64,000 bases of DNA, taken from contig JBATDG010000038.1 in the NCBI GenBank assembly GCA_049663345.1, positions 1 to 64,000 of the forward strand, written 5' to 3'. The notes beneath the pieces are model-generated. The model saw nothing but the letters and a program-made list of their open reading frames with translations, was not told the DNA's origin and searched no databases. The translations under genes were made by a program, and so were the position numbers. This stretch comes from SZUA-365 sp049663345. GTDB taxonomy: Bacteria; Bacteroidota; Ignavibacteria; SZUA-365. This document shows, piece after piece, positions 52,981 to 61,435 of this stretch. Each line of letters opens with the position of its first letter. Position 1 is the stretch's first letter.

Positions 52981-55900
52981 CTACGCATCCGCATCTAAAT
53001 ACTCGAAAAGGTATAGCGCGATCGCATTTTTCCGCAATGCACGATGTACCGCCAATGAATACTTGCCCAATTGCGAGGTGCCCTGTTCAGTCTGGTCAAG
53101 ATTCGCGCTCCCCCGATAACTCTTGTGATCAATGATCACCACCCCATCCTCAATCTCCAGCAGCATATCTATCCTTCCCTGCATCAGCTGATGTTGCTCG
53201 TTTCGCATGGTTACCGGCCATTCGCGGCGGATGCTGCAGTTGGGATAGCGGTCGGCGATGAAGCGGTGGAGCCGGTCGTGGATTCCGAGCAGGTCGGAGG
53301 GTGTGATGGCGCCGTCGACTCCCCAGCGATGGAGGAGGCGTTCGGCGATGGCGAGTCGGCGGTCGGGGTACATTCCGGTCTGATCCACTGCCAGGAAGCC
53401 GTGGATGGCGCTGCCGAGATGGGCAGGATCGGGCTTGCCGTTGATGTGGATGCGGTCGCCGAGGTTGGCGATGGTTTCTATGTTGATCCCGGTGTTGTCT
53501 TCATCCGGGGATTCTGCTTTGCTGGGATTGATGCGGGCAGAGGGATATTCTTTGGCGGACGCTTCGGTTTCCGGCAGATATTCTCTGCCTGAATTGAGCT
53601 CATCCTTGTCGTTATTCGCGTCAATGAGGTATTCAAGTGTCCGGAGCGGTATCTCTACATCACCCAGGGGCAGAAGGCTTTCGCCGGGTTCGAGCGGGAG
53701 ATTCAGCAGCGGCACGTTGTTCGCATCTGTAAGAAGATTGAGCCATGCATGCTGCAGTTCGACTTTCTGCGCAGTTACATTTTTTCTCACGGCAAGAATG
53801 AGTCCTTCGCGGGCACGGGTCATTCCGACATAAAGCAGACGGCACGCTTCATCGCGGGCTTTGTCTTCGGCGTAGATTTTTTCAGGGCGATCAGCGAGCG
53901 CCGCATCAAGACTATCGATATTCTTCTGGCTGGCGAAGGGCCACGGCCAGAATCGGATGCGCCGTCCGGCAAGCGGATGCGCAGGATCGAACACTGCTGC
54001 CGGTACAACGTGAACGCCGAAAGCGCCGCCTCTTGCTTCAGTATTGAGACTGGAAAGAATCACGATAGGCCACTCAAGTCCTTTGGCCTTGTGGTACGTC
54101 ACGATATTGACGGTATCGTCTCCGCTGCCCTCGGCCTGTCCTTCTGATGCGGCTTCGGCAAAGCGGAGGAAGCCGGTGATCGTTGCCGCGGCTCTTCTTG
54201 ACAGGCAGTGATCCCGGTAGTTCGAGCAGAGCAGCCGCAATTGGTCAAGATTGGCCCTGCGCAGCTCCGCCCTTCCCCACAGCGCAATGGTCTTTTCAAG
54301 CTGTACTGCGGCTATCGCAGCCTCCAGAGCTTCGAGCGGTGTGCGCTGTACAAGCGTCTCGCGCTCTATAGTCAGCGACTGTATCAGCGGATCCGCTTCC
54401 CAGGAAGCAATGGCGGCAATCCGATTACCGATGAGAGCGCTGATCCAGTCTGCATGCGATGAATGCAGAGGAGAGTAGCGCACAATTTCCGTCAGCGCCA
54501 GCGTATCCTTTTTGTCCTGCATCACACGCAAGGCGGCAAGCGCCAGGCGGCATTCAGGCGTTTCAAGCAGCTTGCCCCTGGAGGCGGAAGCGCGGATGCC
54601 CACACGTTCCAGTGCGGCCGCGATGCGCTTGCGCTCCTTGTTGCCGCGGCACAAAATGGCGATGCCGCTGCGCTTCACTTCCTTATGCTCATTCAGGAGA
54701 TTCAAAACGCCATCCGCGAGCACAGCGGCTTCATCCGGCTGATTCCCCGCGGTGAGGTTCCAGGACTCTATCCAGCCGCCCTTCGCTTCATCCTTGCGCT
54801 GCTCGGGAATTCCCAAACGAACATGCTCGGGCTTCATGGTATGAAAAACCTTCGTGAACAATTCGTTGGTGAAATCCACAAGCACGGTTTTGGAACGCCA
54901 GGAGTCCTTCAGTGCATCACCCTGACGCATGCGCTCCGCCGCAGACATCATGAGCTGCGGGTCGGTGTCGCGGAAACCGAATATGGACTGCTTGGGATCA
55001 CCCACCCAGATCGAGGCATCGGCAAGATTGTGCAGCTGCAGAAAGAGAGCAAGCTGCACCGGGCTGGTATCCTGAAATTCATCGACCATCATCTGTCCAA
55101 GACGCTGGCGCATGGAGCTGCGGAAAGCATCGTTGGTTTCCGCAAGCTGCAGCACCTGAGTTTCCTGGTCCACAAAGTCGGTCAATCCCTGTGCGCTCTT
55201 GTATTCCTCGTATTCCTTCAACGCCCTCGCCGCACAGCTGAACGCCATCTCTATCAGCGCCTGCATATCCGCCTGAAAGCGCGGATGCTGCGTTACGGAA
55301 CCAGCGGCCTTACGGAGTTCTTCCATCGCGTCCTGGCCATCCTTCGCAGTTTTCAATTTGGACAGCCGAAGCCACTCCACCCAGCGCAGCTCTCTGCTTC
55401 GATTCCGCCGTTTTGCAAAGTCGTTCACCGCATCGATAGCAGGCTTAGTCGTCTTTGCCGGCACTGCGATCAGGTTGAAAAGCTCAATCGTATTCTGTAA
55501 TTCCCGATCAAGAGATGCATCGAGATCAAATTGTGATATTTCTCCGAGAACTTCAGACAGGCTTGTCCAGGATTCGCGGGCGCATTCCTCGAGCTGCGTT
55601 TTATCGAGCAGATTCACGCGTGCATGGTTGACGATCGACCGCACCATATCGCGCCAATCTGCGGTTTTCGCATAATTCGTCCCCGCACCATCGCAGCTGA
55701 GCCGGTATGCGATTGGATTGATATCAGCTGAGTATGCTTCCAGCGCTGCTGAGGTCGCGATGTTGAACAGCCGGGATGCGTCCTCTTCGGGCATCACATC
55801 GAGTGCGGGTGAGAGTCCGGCGTCGATGGCGTATTCCCGCAGAAGACGTGCGCAGATGCTATTCACCGTGCCCAGAAAGCCGTCGTAAATGCCCTGGGCC

Positions 55901-56172
55901 GCTTCGTTTTCTCCCTTCTCTAATAGCTGCAGTCGGATGCGTTCGCGCAATTCGGCTGCGGCTTTTTTCGTGAAGGTCGTCGCAGCGAGTTCGGAAGGAG
56001 CGATCGATTCGTGTTCCCTGGTCAGCACATCAAAAACGCGCTTCGCCAGAGTAAAGGTTTTGCCTGATCCGGCACTGGCGTTGATCAGTTCTATGCCGCC
56101 CATGCCCGAACTTTCTTCACCTACCATTTTCGCTTCGCTGGCCGTCTGTTCTTTTTTTATTCTGCCGCTCAT
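52981..56172 (-). CDS. AddA-like UvrD-family helicase with RecB-type nuclease
   Basis: A 1063-residue protein. Helicase motifs: NASAGSGKTFTLAKRV (Lys38), TFTKKAAAELRERI, MMVDEFQDTSPVQL, GDPKQSIFGFR, IVTYHKAKGLEWPIVIL and LYVGMTRAREGLIL. The C-terminal PD-(D/E)xK nuclease is complete: QGRIDMLLEIEDGVVIIDHKS, preceded by a GSAIHGFL His. This is the AddA architecture. With the AddB-like product encoded just upstream (4-bp ATGA overlap) it should process DNA double-strand ends for RecA and degrade unprotected linear DNA. Confidence 0.9.
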   Translation of the reverse strand: MSGRIKKEQTASEAKMVGEESSGMGGIELINASAGSGKTFTLAKRVFDVLTREHESIAPSELAATTFTKKAAAELRERIRLQLLEKGENEAAQGIYDGFLGTVNSICARLLREYAIDAGLSPALDVMPEEDASRLFNIATSAALEAYSADINPIAYRLSCDGAGTNYAKTADWRDMVRSIVNHARVNLLDKTQLEECARESWTSLSEVLGEISQFDLDASLDRELQNTIELFNLIAVPAKTTKPAIDAVNDFAKRRNRSRELRWVEWLRLSKLKTAKDGQDAMEELRKAAGSVTQHPRFQADMQALIEMAFSCAARALKEYEEYKSAQGLTDFVDQETQVLQLAETNDAFRSSMRQRLGQMMVDEFQDTSPVQLALFLQLHNLADASIWVGDPKQSIFGFRDTDPQLMMSAAERMRQGDALKDSWRSKTVLVDFTNELFTKVFHTMKPEHVRLGIPEQRKDEAKGGWIESWNLTAGNQPDEAAVLADGVLNLLNEHKEVKRSGIAILCRGNKERKRIAAALERVGIRASASRGKLLETPECRLALAALRVMQDKKDTLALTEIVRYSPLHSSHADWISALIGNRIAAIASWEADPLIQSLTIERETLVQRTPLEALEAAIAAVQLEKTIALWGRAELRRANLDQLRLLCSNYRDHCLSRRAAATITGFLRFAEAASEGQAEGSGDDTVNIVTYHKAKGLEWPIVILSSLNTEARGGAFGVHVVPAAVFDPAHPLAGRRIRFWPWPFASQKNIDSLDAALADRPEKIYAEDKARDEACRLLYVGMTRAREGLILAVRKNVTAQKVELQHAWLNLLTDANNVPLLNLPLEPGESLLPLGDVEIPLRTLEYLIDANNDKDELNSGREYLPETEASAKEYPSARINPSKAESPDEDNTGINIETIANLGDRIHINGKPDPAHLGSAIHGFLAVDQTGMYPDRRLAIAERLLHRWGVDGAITPSDLLGIHDRLHRFIADRYPNCSIRREWPVTMRNEQHQLMQGRIDMLLEIEDGVVIIDHKSYRGSANLDQTEQGTSQLGKYSLAVHRALRKNAIALYLFEYLDADA

Positions 56173-59033
56173 TCTTCCTCTCCCATCTTTCCGCAGAGTG
56201 CGGAGTAATTGCAGAAGCGGCAGGGCGGCTCAATGTACAGCAATTCCTTCGCATACTGTTCTTCCATTATCGCCTTTTTAAATGCGTCAGCCGATAAGTC
56301 TTCCTCCTCCCGCCGGAGCTGCTGCGCCACTCCCGCTGCTTCCATGACTCCGCGGTTTACCTCATGAAAGTTCGCTTCCCAACTGCGCCGGCCGCGCCGC
56401 CAGATTTCCTCGGGCTGCAGTTTGGAGTCCAGCGAGTCCATGCCAAGGTGTGGGCTTGCGCCCAGCAGCTGGCCTTTGGCAAGCAGGAAGTAGGCGCCGT
56501 CGGCAAAGGGGACGCCGGTCTCCCCGTCTGCTTTGCGAATAAGCCAGGCGTAGGAGGCGAGCTGCAGCGCGCTGCCGGATTCGACCAATTCGATATAGCG
56601 TTTTGTCGAATACGACCATTTCAGATCCAGCACGAAAGGCGTGCCGCTGTTGTCGCGGAGTATCAGATCTACGAATCCTTTGAAGCGTAAGCCATCGTCT
56701 TCCAACTCGATCTCGCGTTCCGAGCTCTCCACGGTCATTCCAAGGCGATCGATGGCTTCGACCAGCTGCTGTACCGCGCGCGCAATGGCTTCACGGTACC
56801 GAAGCTGCTCCACTTCTCCGCCCAGCAGCAGAAGCTCTGAAGCCATGGAAGGGACGAGTTCGTCAAACAACACGGACGCCTGCTGCGCGGCTAATTCCGG
56901 CGACAACTGCTTGCCGGATTCGCTGTACAGCCGGTTGACGATGTGATGGCAGAGAAGTCCGATCATGAGATTCGTGGTGGGGAGGTCCTGCGCATCGGTA
57001 CGCCGCAGCTTGGCGTGATGCTCAAGCGTCCATTTCATCGGACAGCCGATCATGTCGCTCATGGAGGAATACGAGAGATGGTCGGGCGGCGGAACGGCCT
57101 GTACGGGTATCGCAAACTGCGCCGCAGCGGCCGGCGAATCGCAAGGTTCAACTATCCGCATCGGCATCGAGCGTCCTGCCAGCGACCAGCTGCTGTCTTT
57201 CGTCAGACCTGCACACTGCCGCGTCAGACATTCTTTCACCAGCTCGTCCGCATTTACGGCAGCGGCTGTTTTTACGGGAGAAAGCTGTTTCGCCGCGACG
57301 CGAATTTCGTCCCACAGTGCATGCGGCCAGGTCTGTTCTCCGCGGAAGCGCTGCGTGGTGAAGAGCAGCGTTCTTTCCTGCGCGGACTGCAGCGCGCGGC
57401 GCCAGCCCCGGGCTTCGCGGCTGAGTGCGGATGCGGCATCCTCGAGTGCAGCTCCATGACGATTAAGCGAAGCGATTTCATCGGGCGACCACCAGGTGCG
57501 CTGGGGAGCATCTTCCGCGTTGAAATTCCACCAGATCAGCGTGCGGCATTCCTGCACCGCCTGTGCGGGATGCGCCAGCACCAGCCACGGAGCGGCTTCC
57601 TGCCTGCGGCCCTCCTCCACTTCGCCGGTGCCGATCACGGAATCGAGCATGCGCTCGACTGCGACGCGGGGGATGAGTCCTTTGCCTTCGGAGAGCTTCT
57701 GAATTTCCCGCGCATGCGCGACCGCAGTTTTCAGTTCGGGTTCATGTCTCATGCGGGGACCAAAGCTGTCGATCAGCCACTGGCAGCGTTCGCGGAGCTT
57801 TTCCTCCGGAATGCCTTCCTTTTCGTCATAGCGGTCTGTTGCCAGGTAGGTGTTGAGGAGGTCCGCATACGCCTTCGCCTCGCTCCCGGAGATGACCTTC
57901 CCATCCTCAGCCGCTTTCTCTATATACTTCGCAGCGACGGCATCGAGCGCCTTCAACCATTTCTCGCCGCCTGTCCCGGGCTGCTTCGTGAGCGCTTTGA
58001 GCAGAATCCACGGTGCGAAACTCAGGATGGGGCTCGGGCGAATGGTCAGCAGTTCTACGAGGCGGCGGACATCCAGCGGCTTCCAGGCATTGGCGAGCAC
58101 GAGCGGAAGAATCTGCAGATCAGCGCGCCAACGCGAGGATTCGCTTCGTCCCAGGCGCGGGAGTCCGTACCGCTGCAGGGCATGGTCCAGCACACCCGAA
58201 TCACCGCTGCAGATAATGGTGACACCGGTATTCTCTTCATCACTCTTTGCACCGAATACGTGAGCGCCCAGCCATCGCGCACAATGCTCGGCAGCCTCCC
58301 ATTCATCCCCTGCCTCCACGAGCAGAAGGGATTCATCGTCATTTTGCAGATCAGTTTTGTATGTGTTGTCCCGCAATCTCCGCTGCACGGCCGCGAGATT
58401 GCTGTCGGCGTTGTTGTCGGCATTGTTGTCGGCATTGCTGTCGGCGTTGTTGTCGGCGTTGTTGTCGGCGTTGCTGTCGGCATTGCTTTCACTCACCTCC
58501 GGAGCAGCTGAAATGTCGGTGCCGCGTTCCTCAAGCAAGCCCAGCACTTTTTGCCAGATGGGCGGAAAAAACTCGCGGGGCTCCGTGAGCAGAATTTCTG
58601 AAATCGGAAGGTGCGTCCAGAACTCCATTTCCTGCATCGCTTCGATCAGGCGATCCTCAAACCCAATGGAAAGCGGCAGCTGCGATGCTTCAGCGAGGGC
58701 AAGCGTACGCAGACGCGGAGAGTCCGACGCCTCCGCTTTGCCGTCCCACCCGGCGCCGATGAGTTCATCCCGCCACGCCAGCAGCTGCTTCGCGGTAGAC
58801 CAGGCATCCTTAGCAAAAGAGCGATGGTACCAGGCGTCCGCCGTATCGCCTTCCGCGAGCCGCGCCATATACTGATCGATGCGCCGCGCGTGATGCGGGT
58901 GGAGGCCGGTGAGGCCCATATGCGTTTCCAGCACTTCGAGGAGTCCCTGCGGCCCGACCTGCATTTCTCCCGCCGAAGCCTGTTTGGGGCTCCATTCACT
59001 CCCGTCAAGATTCATTCCAAACGTCAGACGCAT
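56169..59033 (-). CDS. AddB-like PD-(D/E)xK nuclease protein
   Basis: About 954 residues from the ATG at 59033; the frame extends 11 codons to a TTG. The C-terminal nuclease has LRFKGFVDLILRDN and FVLDLKWSYS with the later QLASYAWL motif. A Cys cluster (CRFCNYSALC, with a Cys ~430 residues before it in IGCPMKW) is the type that binds an iron-sulphur cluster in AddB. The N-terminal region is a degenerate helicase without a clear Walker A. Residues near 190-220 are an NAD(S/N) repeat. It is coupled to the AddA-like gene and probably forms the second subunit. Confidence 0.8.
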   Translation of the reverse strand: MRLTFGMNLDGSEWSPKQASAGEMQVGPQGLLEVLETHMGLTGLHPHHARRIDQYMARLAEGDTADAWYHRSFAKDAWSTAKQLLAWRDELIGAGWDGKAEASDSPRLRTLALAEASQLPLSIGFEDRLIEAMQEMEFWTHLPISEILLTEPREFFPPIWQKVLGLLEERGTDISAAPEVSESNADSNADNNADNNADSNADNNADNNADSNLAAVQRRLRDNTYKTDLQNDDESLLLVEAGDEWEAAEHCARWLGAHVFGAKSDEENTGVTIICSGDSGVLDHALQRYGLPRLGRSESSRWRADLQILPLVLANAWKPLDVRRLVELLTIRPSPILSFAPWILLKALTKQPGTGGEKWLKALDAVAAKYIEKAAEDGKVISGSEAKAYADLLNTYLATDRYDEKEGIPEEKLRERCQWLIDSFGPRMRHEPELKTAVAHAREIQKLSEGKGLIPRVAVERMLDSVIGTGEVEEGRRQEAAPWLVLAHPAQAVQECRTLIWWNFNAEDAPQRTWWSPDEIASLNRHGAALEDAASALSREARGWRRALQSAQERTLLFTTQRFRGEQTWPHALWDEIRVAAKQLSPVKTAAAVNADELVKECLTRQCAGLTKDSSWSLAGRSMPMRIVEPCDSPAAAAQFAIPVQAVPPPDHLSYSSMSDMIGCPMKWTLEHHAKLRRTDAQDLPTTNLMIGLLCHHIVNRLYSESGKQLSPELAAQQASVLFDELVPSMASELLLLGGEVEQLRYREAIARAVQQLVEAIDRLGMTVESSEREIELEDDGLRFKGFVDLILRDNSGTPFVLDLKWSYSTKRYIELVESGSALQLASYAWLIRKADGETGVPFADGAYFLLAKGQLLGASPHLGMDSLDSKLQPEEIWRRGRRSWEANFHEVNRGVMEAAGVAQQLRREEEDLSADAFKKAIMEEQYAKELLYIEPPCRFCNYSALCGKMGEEE
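58399..58482 (-). repeat. 12-bp coding minisatellite (NAD(S/N) repeat) in the AddB-like gene
   Basis: Seven consecutive 12-bp units of the form TTG(C/T)TGTCGGC(A/G) on the plus strand, encoding Asn-Ala-Asp-(Ser/Asn) on the minus strand. Ser-type units recur every third position, giving a 36-bp higher-order period. The unit length keeps the frame. Confidence 0.9.
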
Positions 59034-59349
59034 AGCGGCTCGGCTGGTGGATTTTCTCTCAGACAACTAGTATTGCGGTCACATCACTGCGTTGGCGAAA
59101 ACGCGAAATCCTTCTGTCCTCGGGGGGTGCCTTTCGGCTGCACCATGCATTTTAAGGGGGGAATATCCGGAGAAATGGGGTGTGATGCAAGCGGGCTTTA
59201 GCCGCGTCTTACTTACATCTCACCCGGATTCAGCTTGTGGTGCGTGCCGATCCCCCTTGCGTCTGTTCTTGAAAAGAAATAAGTTCAGAGAATAGAAATC
59301 AAGCTCGTATTCCTTATTCTCTTTCAAATTACAAAGGCAGTATTACGCG
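59034..59349. other. Intergenic region between divergent genes
   Basis: About 315 bp between the AddB-like gene and the Panacea-domain gene. No further gene or strong repeat seen; it should contain both promoters. Confidence 0.35.
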
Positions 59350-59931
59350 ATGGGCCTTATAAAGCGTAAGTCGCCACCAGTTTTCGATGAGAGCGCTACC
59401 ACGGAAGCCGCGGTATACCTTCTCAAGAAGTCTGGTGGAGAAGCATATTTCATCAAGCTCTTGAAGCTTCTCTACATCGCTGATCGAATCTCTCTCCTTC
59501 GTTGGAAGCAGCCGATTACTTACGACCAGTATGTTTCAATGGACCACGGCCCAGTTCTCAGCCGGACGTACAGCATTATTAATGAGTCCTATGACGAGAG
59601 CTCAGTCTGGAAGCAGCACATCTCTGAAAGAAGCGAACACAAAGTCCGCTTACTTCATCAGGATGCCCCTTTTGACCCGGATTGGTTAAGCGAATCGGAG
59701 ATAGAGATTCTGAACGAGGTTTACGACACGTTCGGTGAATGGGATCGCTGGGATCTGTGCAGACATACTCACACGTTTGCAGAATGGAGCGACCCACAAG
59801 GATCAATGGTCCCAATCGCAGTCGAAGATATCATCGGTAGGGAGACTGATGAACAAAAAGATCATTTGAAATCCGTTGAATATCTCATTTCGGCCCGCAA
59901 CTATCTGACCGGGCTCGCAAAGCAGAAATAA
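59350..59931 (+). CDS. Panacea-domain (SocA-like) protein, probable antitoxin
   Basis: A 193-residue protein with the Panacea signature: TTEAAVYLLKKSGGEAYFIKLLKLLYIADR, then YVSMDHGPVLSRTYSIIN and LSESEIEILNEVYDTFG. The domain was first seen in the phage Gp46/SocA protein and serves as an antitoxin that can be paired with many unrelated toxins, including small membrane-active ones. A second gene is expected nearby; the only candidate is the 71-residue membrane protein 125 bp downstream. The ribosome binding site is weak. Confidence 0.85.
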   Translation: MGLIKRKSPPVFDESATTEAAVYLLKKSGGEAYFIKLLKLLYIADRISLLRWKQPITYDQYVSMDHGPVLSRTYSIINESYDESSVWKQHISERSEHKVRLLHQDAPFDPDWLSESEIEILNEVYDTFGEWDRWDLCRHTHTFAEWSDPQGSMVPIAVEDIIGRETDEQKDHLKSVEYLISARNYLTGLAKQK

Positions 59932-59999
59932 GGGTAAACAGGACTCAAGGGACGCGCGTGTGTCAATTCTCCGCACAGGTTGCAAGTCTACTTTTTATT

Positions 60000-60092
60000 C
60001 CGCAAATTTCTCGCGCAAGTTCAAAAATGCCTTCAATACGTGAGCGGAGGTTGACAGTGATCGGATATTTTCCATTCTCCTTCACCGATATG
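60000..60092 (+). repeat. Duplicated leader, copy 2 (with intact small gene)
   Basis: Counterpart of 15915-16007. It includes the ribosome binding site GCGGAGG, the GTG at 60057 and the first 12 codons of the small membrane-protein gene. Confidence 0.75.
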
Positions 60093-60272
60093 ATGGGGTC
60101 GGGACTCTGGCTGTGGATCTCAATTTGGACGATTCTGGCTTTAGTCTATTCGCTGATAGCCTTGAGAAAGGGATATCAGTTCCTGCCATTCTTTATCGCT
60201 TCGCTGTTGACGGGACCACTTTGGATGTTTTTCAGGGTCCTCAAGCTAAAGCGCGAGCAGCCGATCAGTTGA
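60057..60272 (+). CDS. Small two-helix membrane protein, 71 aa
   Basis: Starts with GTG at 60057, six bases after GCGGAGG. Two hydrophobic helices are evident: SGLWLWISIWTILALVYSLI and FLPFFIASLLTGPLWMFF, separated by ALRKGYQ and ended by a basic tail (KLKREQ). It resembles generic small inner-membrane proteins. Given its place after a Panacea antitoxin gene it could be a membrane-depolarising toxin, but the 125-bp gap and the duplicated leader also allow an independent gene. Confidence 0.6.
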   Translation: MIGYFPFSFTDMMGSGLWLWISIWTILALVYSLIALRKGYQFLPFFIASLLTGPLWMFFRVLKLKREQPIS

Positions 60273-60799
60273 GCAGTTGAACTTCCTCGGCTGCCTTTCG
60301 CCTCCGGATGTTCCTTCGCATCATTCTGCGAAATCTGAGCGATTTTCGCATTCTGCGTTTCGACACGATAGATGTATCCTTGATCAGCGGTGCCGGACTG
60401 CATAGACAATTCCGGCTTTGGACTTGCACTGCGATAATGCAGAGTAATTAGGGTAAGCACGTCCAACTGGTGAAAACCACGGATTTGGGTGATTGCGGGG
60501 TGTTCAGATCTGTCCTTCGTTACTCCACAAGCGGCATTGCTTGCTTTGCGCTAGAGCAAGCCATGCAGCTTGCTTTGATGGATAGCAAGCTCCAGAGCTT
60601 GCTGTTTCATTCAATGTCTGTTAATACTTCATCCGGCCTAATGAAACAGTCCTTATCTTTGGATAAGAACCGTTGTGTCCGCCTGTGGCGGAGGTTTGGG
60701 TACGTGCGTGCTCGTACACGCGGAGGGATTCGAACCCACGACCCGCTGATTCGGCGCCGCCCTACCAGCCGGTTCTCGTCTGCTCCGTCGACCTCAAAT
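60273..60799. other. Noncoding region with GCAAGC repeats and a tRNA-like remnant
   Basis: No protein gene. Around 60535-60605 the hexamer GCAAGC and its complement GCTTGC recur and can pair (GCTTGCT ... AGCAAGC). A tRNA-like segment occupies 60712-60775 on the minus strand. Confidence 0.4.
60712..60775 (-). pseudogene. tRNA-like remnant
   Basis: Read on the minus strand, GGCTGGTAGGGC looks like a D-arm, AATCAGCGGGTCGTGG like the anticodon 3' side and variable loop of tRNA-Lys-type genes, and GGGTTCGAATCCC is a T-arm loop. The anticodon loop is missing, the T-stem has a mismatch and no acceptor stem closes. It is a decayed tRNA or an attachment-site remnant, not a functional gene. Confidence 0.45.
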
Positions 60800-61435
60800 C
60801 TAAGCCGATGCGTCTGATATCCCCTGTCGGAAATGCTTGATCAGTGCTAACACAAAATCGGCCCCTTGATCCGACCCAACGAGCATATCACCCACAAGTC
60901 GAAGTTGCCCTTCGGTATTCTGCTCGGCTTCCAAAATCCCAAGCACAACCTTCCGAGTGGCAGGATTCATCGTCCTGCCAGCATCTCTCCCTAACAACCG
61001 GGCGACTGCCATTTCATGCTCAGAGGTCACGAGGTCAATGAGGCTTTCTTCATCAGAAAACAGCCGATCAAATTGTCCGGTACTATAGTTCTCAAGTATG
61101 AATCGGAAATCAATTGCGTCTTTTGAACGACTGGGATAACCGTCTGCCCATGCAATCAGCTTGAGTACTGCGATTCCCGGAATTGAGACAACCCGAATTT
61201 CCTTAGGAGGGTCGTTCCTCACCCGACAGACCTGGGCAGAGTTCAATGCGTCTTGGAATCCCACGGTCGACATCACATGATCGAAGTTCGGAGGCCAACT
61301 GATTTTCCCCTCAGGCTCTTCAATGGCGCCGAATGGGATAAGGTTCTGCACTGCACATACCGAGATAAGCAGTTCGATGATTTCCAGTACTTCAGCGTCA
61401 AACTTTCCCGAAATATCAAGCGAGGCATTCGTCAT
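60800..61435 (-). CDS. AbiEii-type nucleotidyltransferase toxin lacking its catalytic segment
   Basis: A 211-residue protein. The first ~22 residues (MTNASLDISGKFDAEVLEII) and the part from LIPFGAIEEPEGKISWPP onward (VSIPGIAVLKLIAWADGYPSRSKDAIDFRFILENY) match AbiEii proteins of the COG4849 type. Between them the nucleotide-binding segment, where a G(S/A)..RDL...TRDVD(I/F) motif belongs, is absent; only ISVCAVQN joins the two ends. About 70 residues are missing relative to the usual ~290, so it should be catalytically dead. It starts inside the AbiEi gene (20-bp overlap). Confidence 0.75.
   Translation of the reverse strand: MTNASLDISGKFDAEVLEIIELLISVCAVQNLIPFGAIEEPEGKISWPPNFDHVMSTVGFQDALNSAQVCRVRNDPPKEIRVVSIPGIAVLKLIAWADGYPSRSKDAIDFRFILENYSTGQFDRLFSDEESLIDLVTSEHEMAVARLLGRDAGRTMNPATRKVVLGILEAEQNTEGQLRLVGDMLVGSDQGADFVLALIKHFRQGISDASA

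Noticed and set aside
58399..58482. CRISPR array
   Set aside because: The repeat unit is 12 bp with no spacers and it encodes an NAD(S/N) tract; no cas genes are present in the window.
56943..58511. 522-codon plus-strand frame, and another of 345 codons at 54463-55500
   Set aside because: Both are shadows of the AddB/AddA-like genes on the minus strand, whose helicase and nuclease motifs are unambiguous.
60712..60775. Functional tRNA gene
   Set aside because: Anticodon loop missing, acceptor stem does not close and the T-stem is mismatched; kept only as a remnant.
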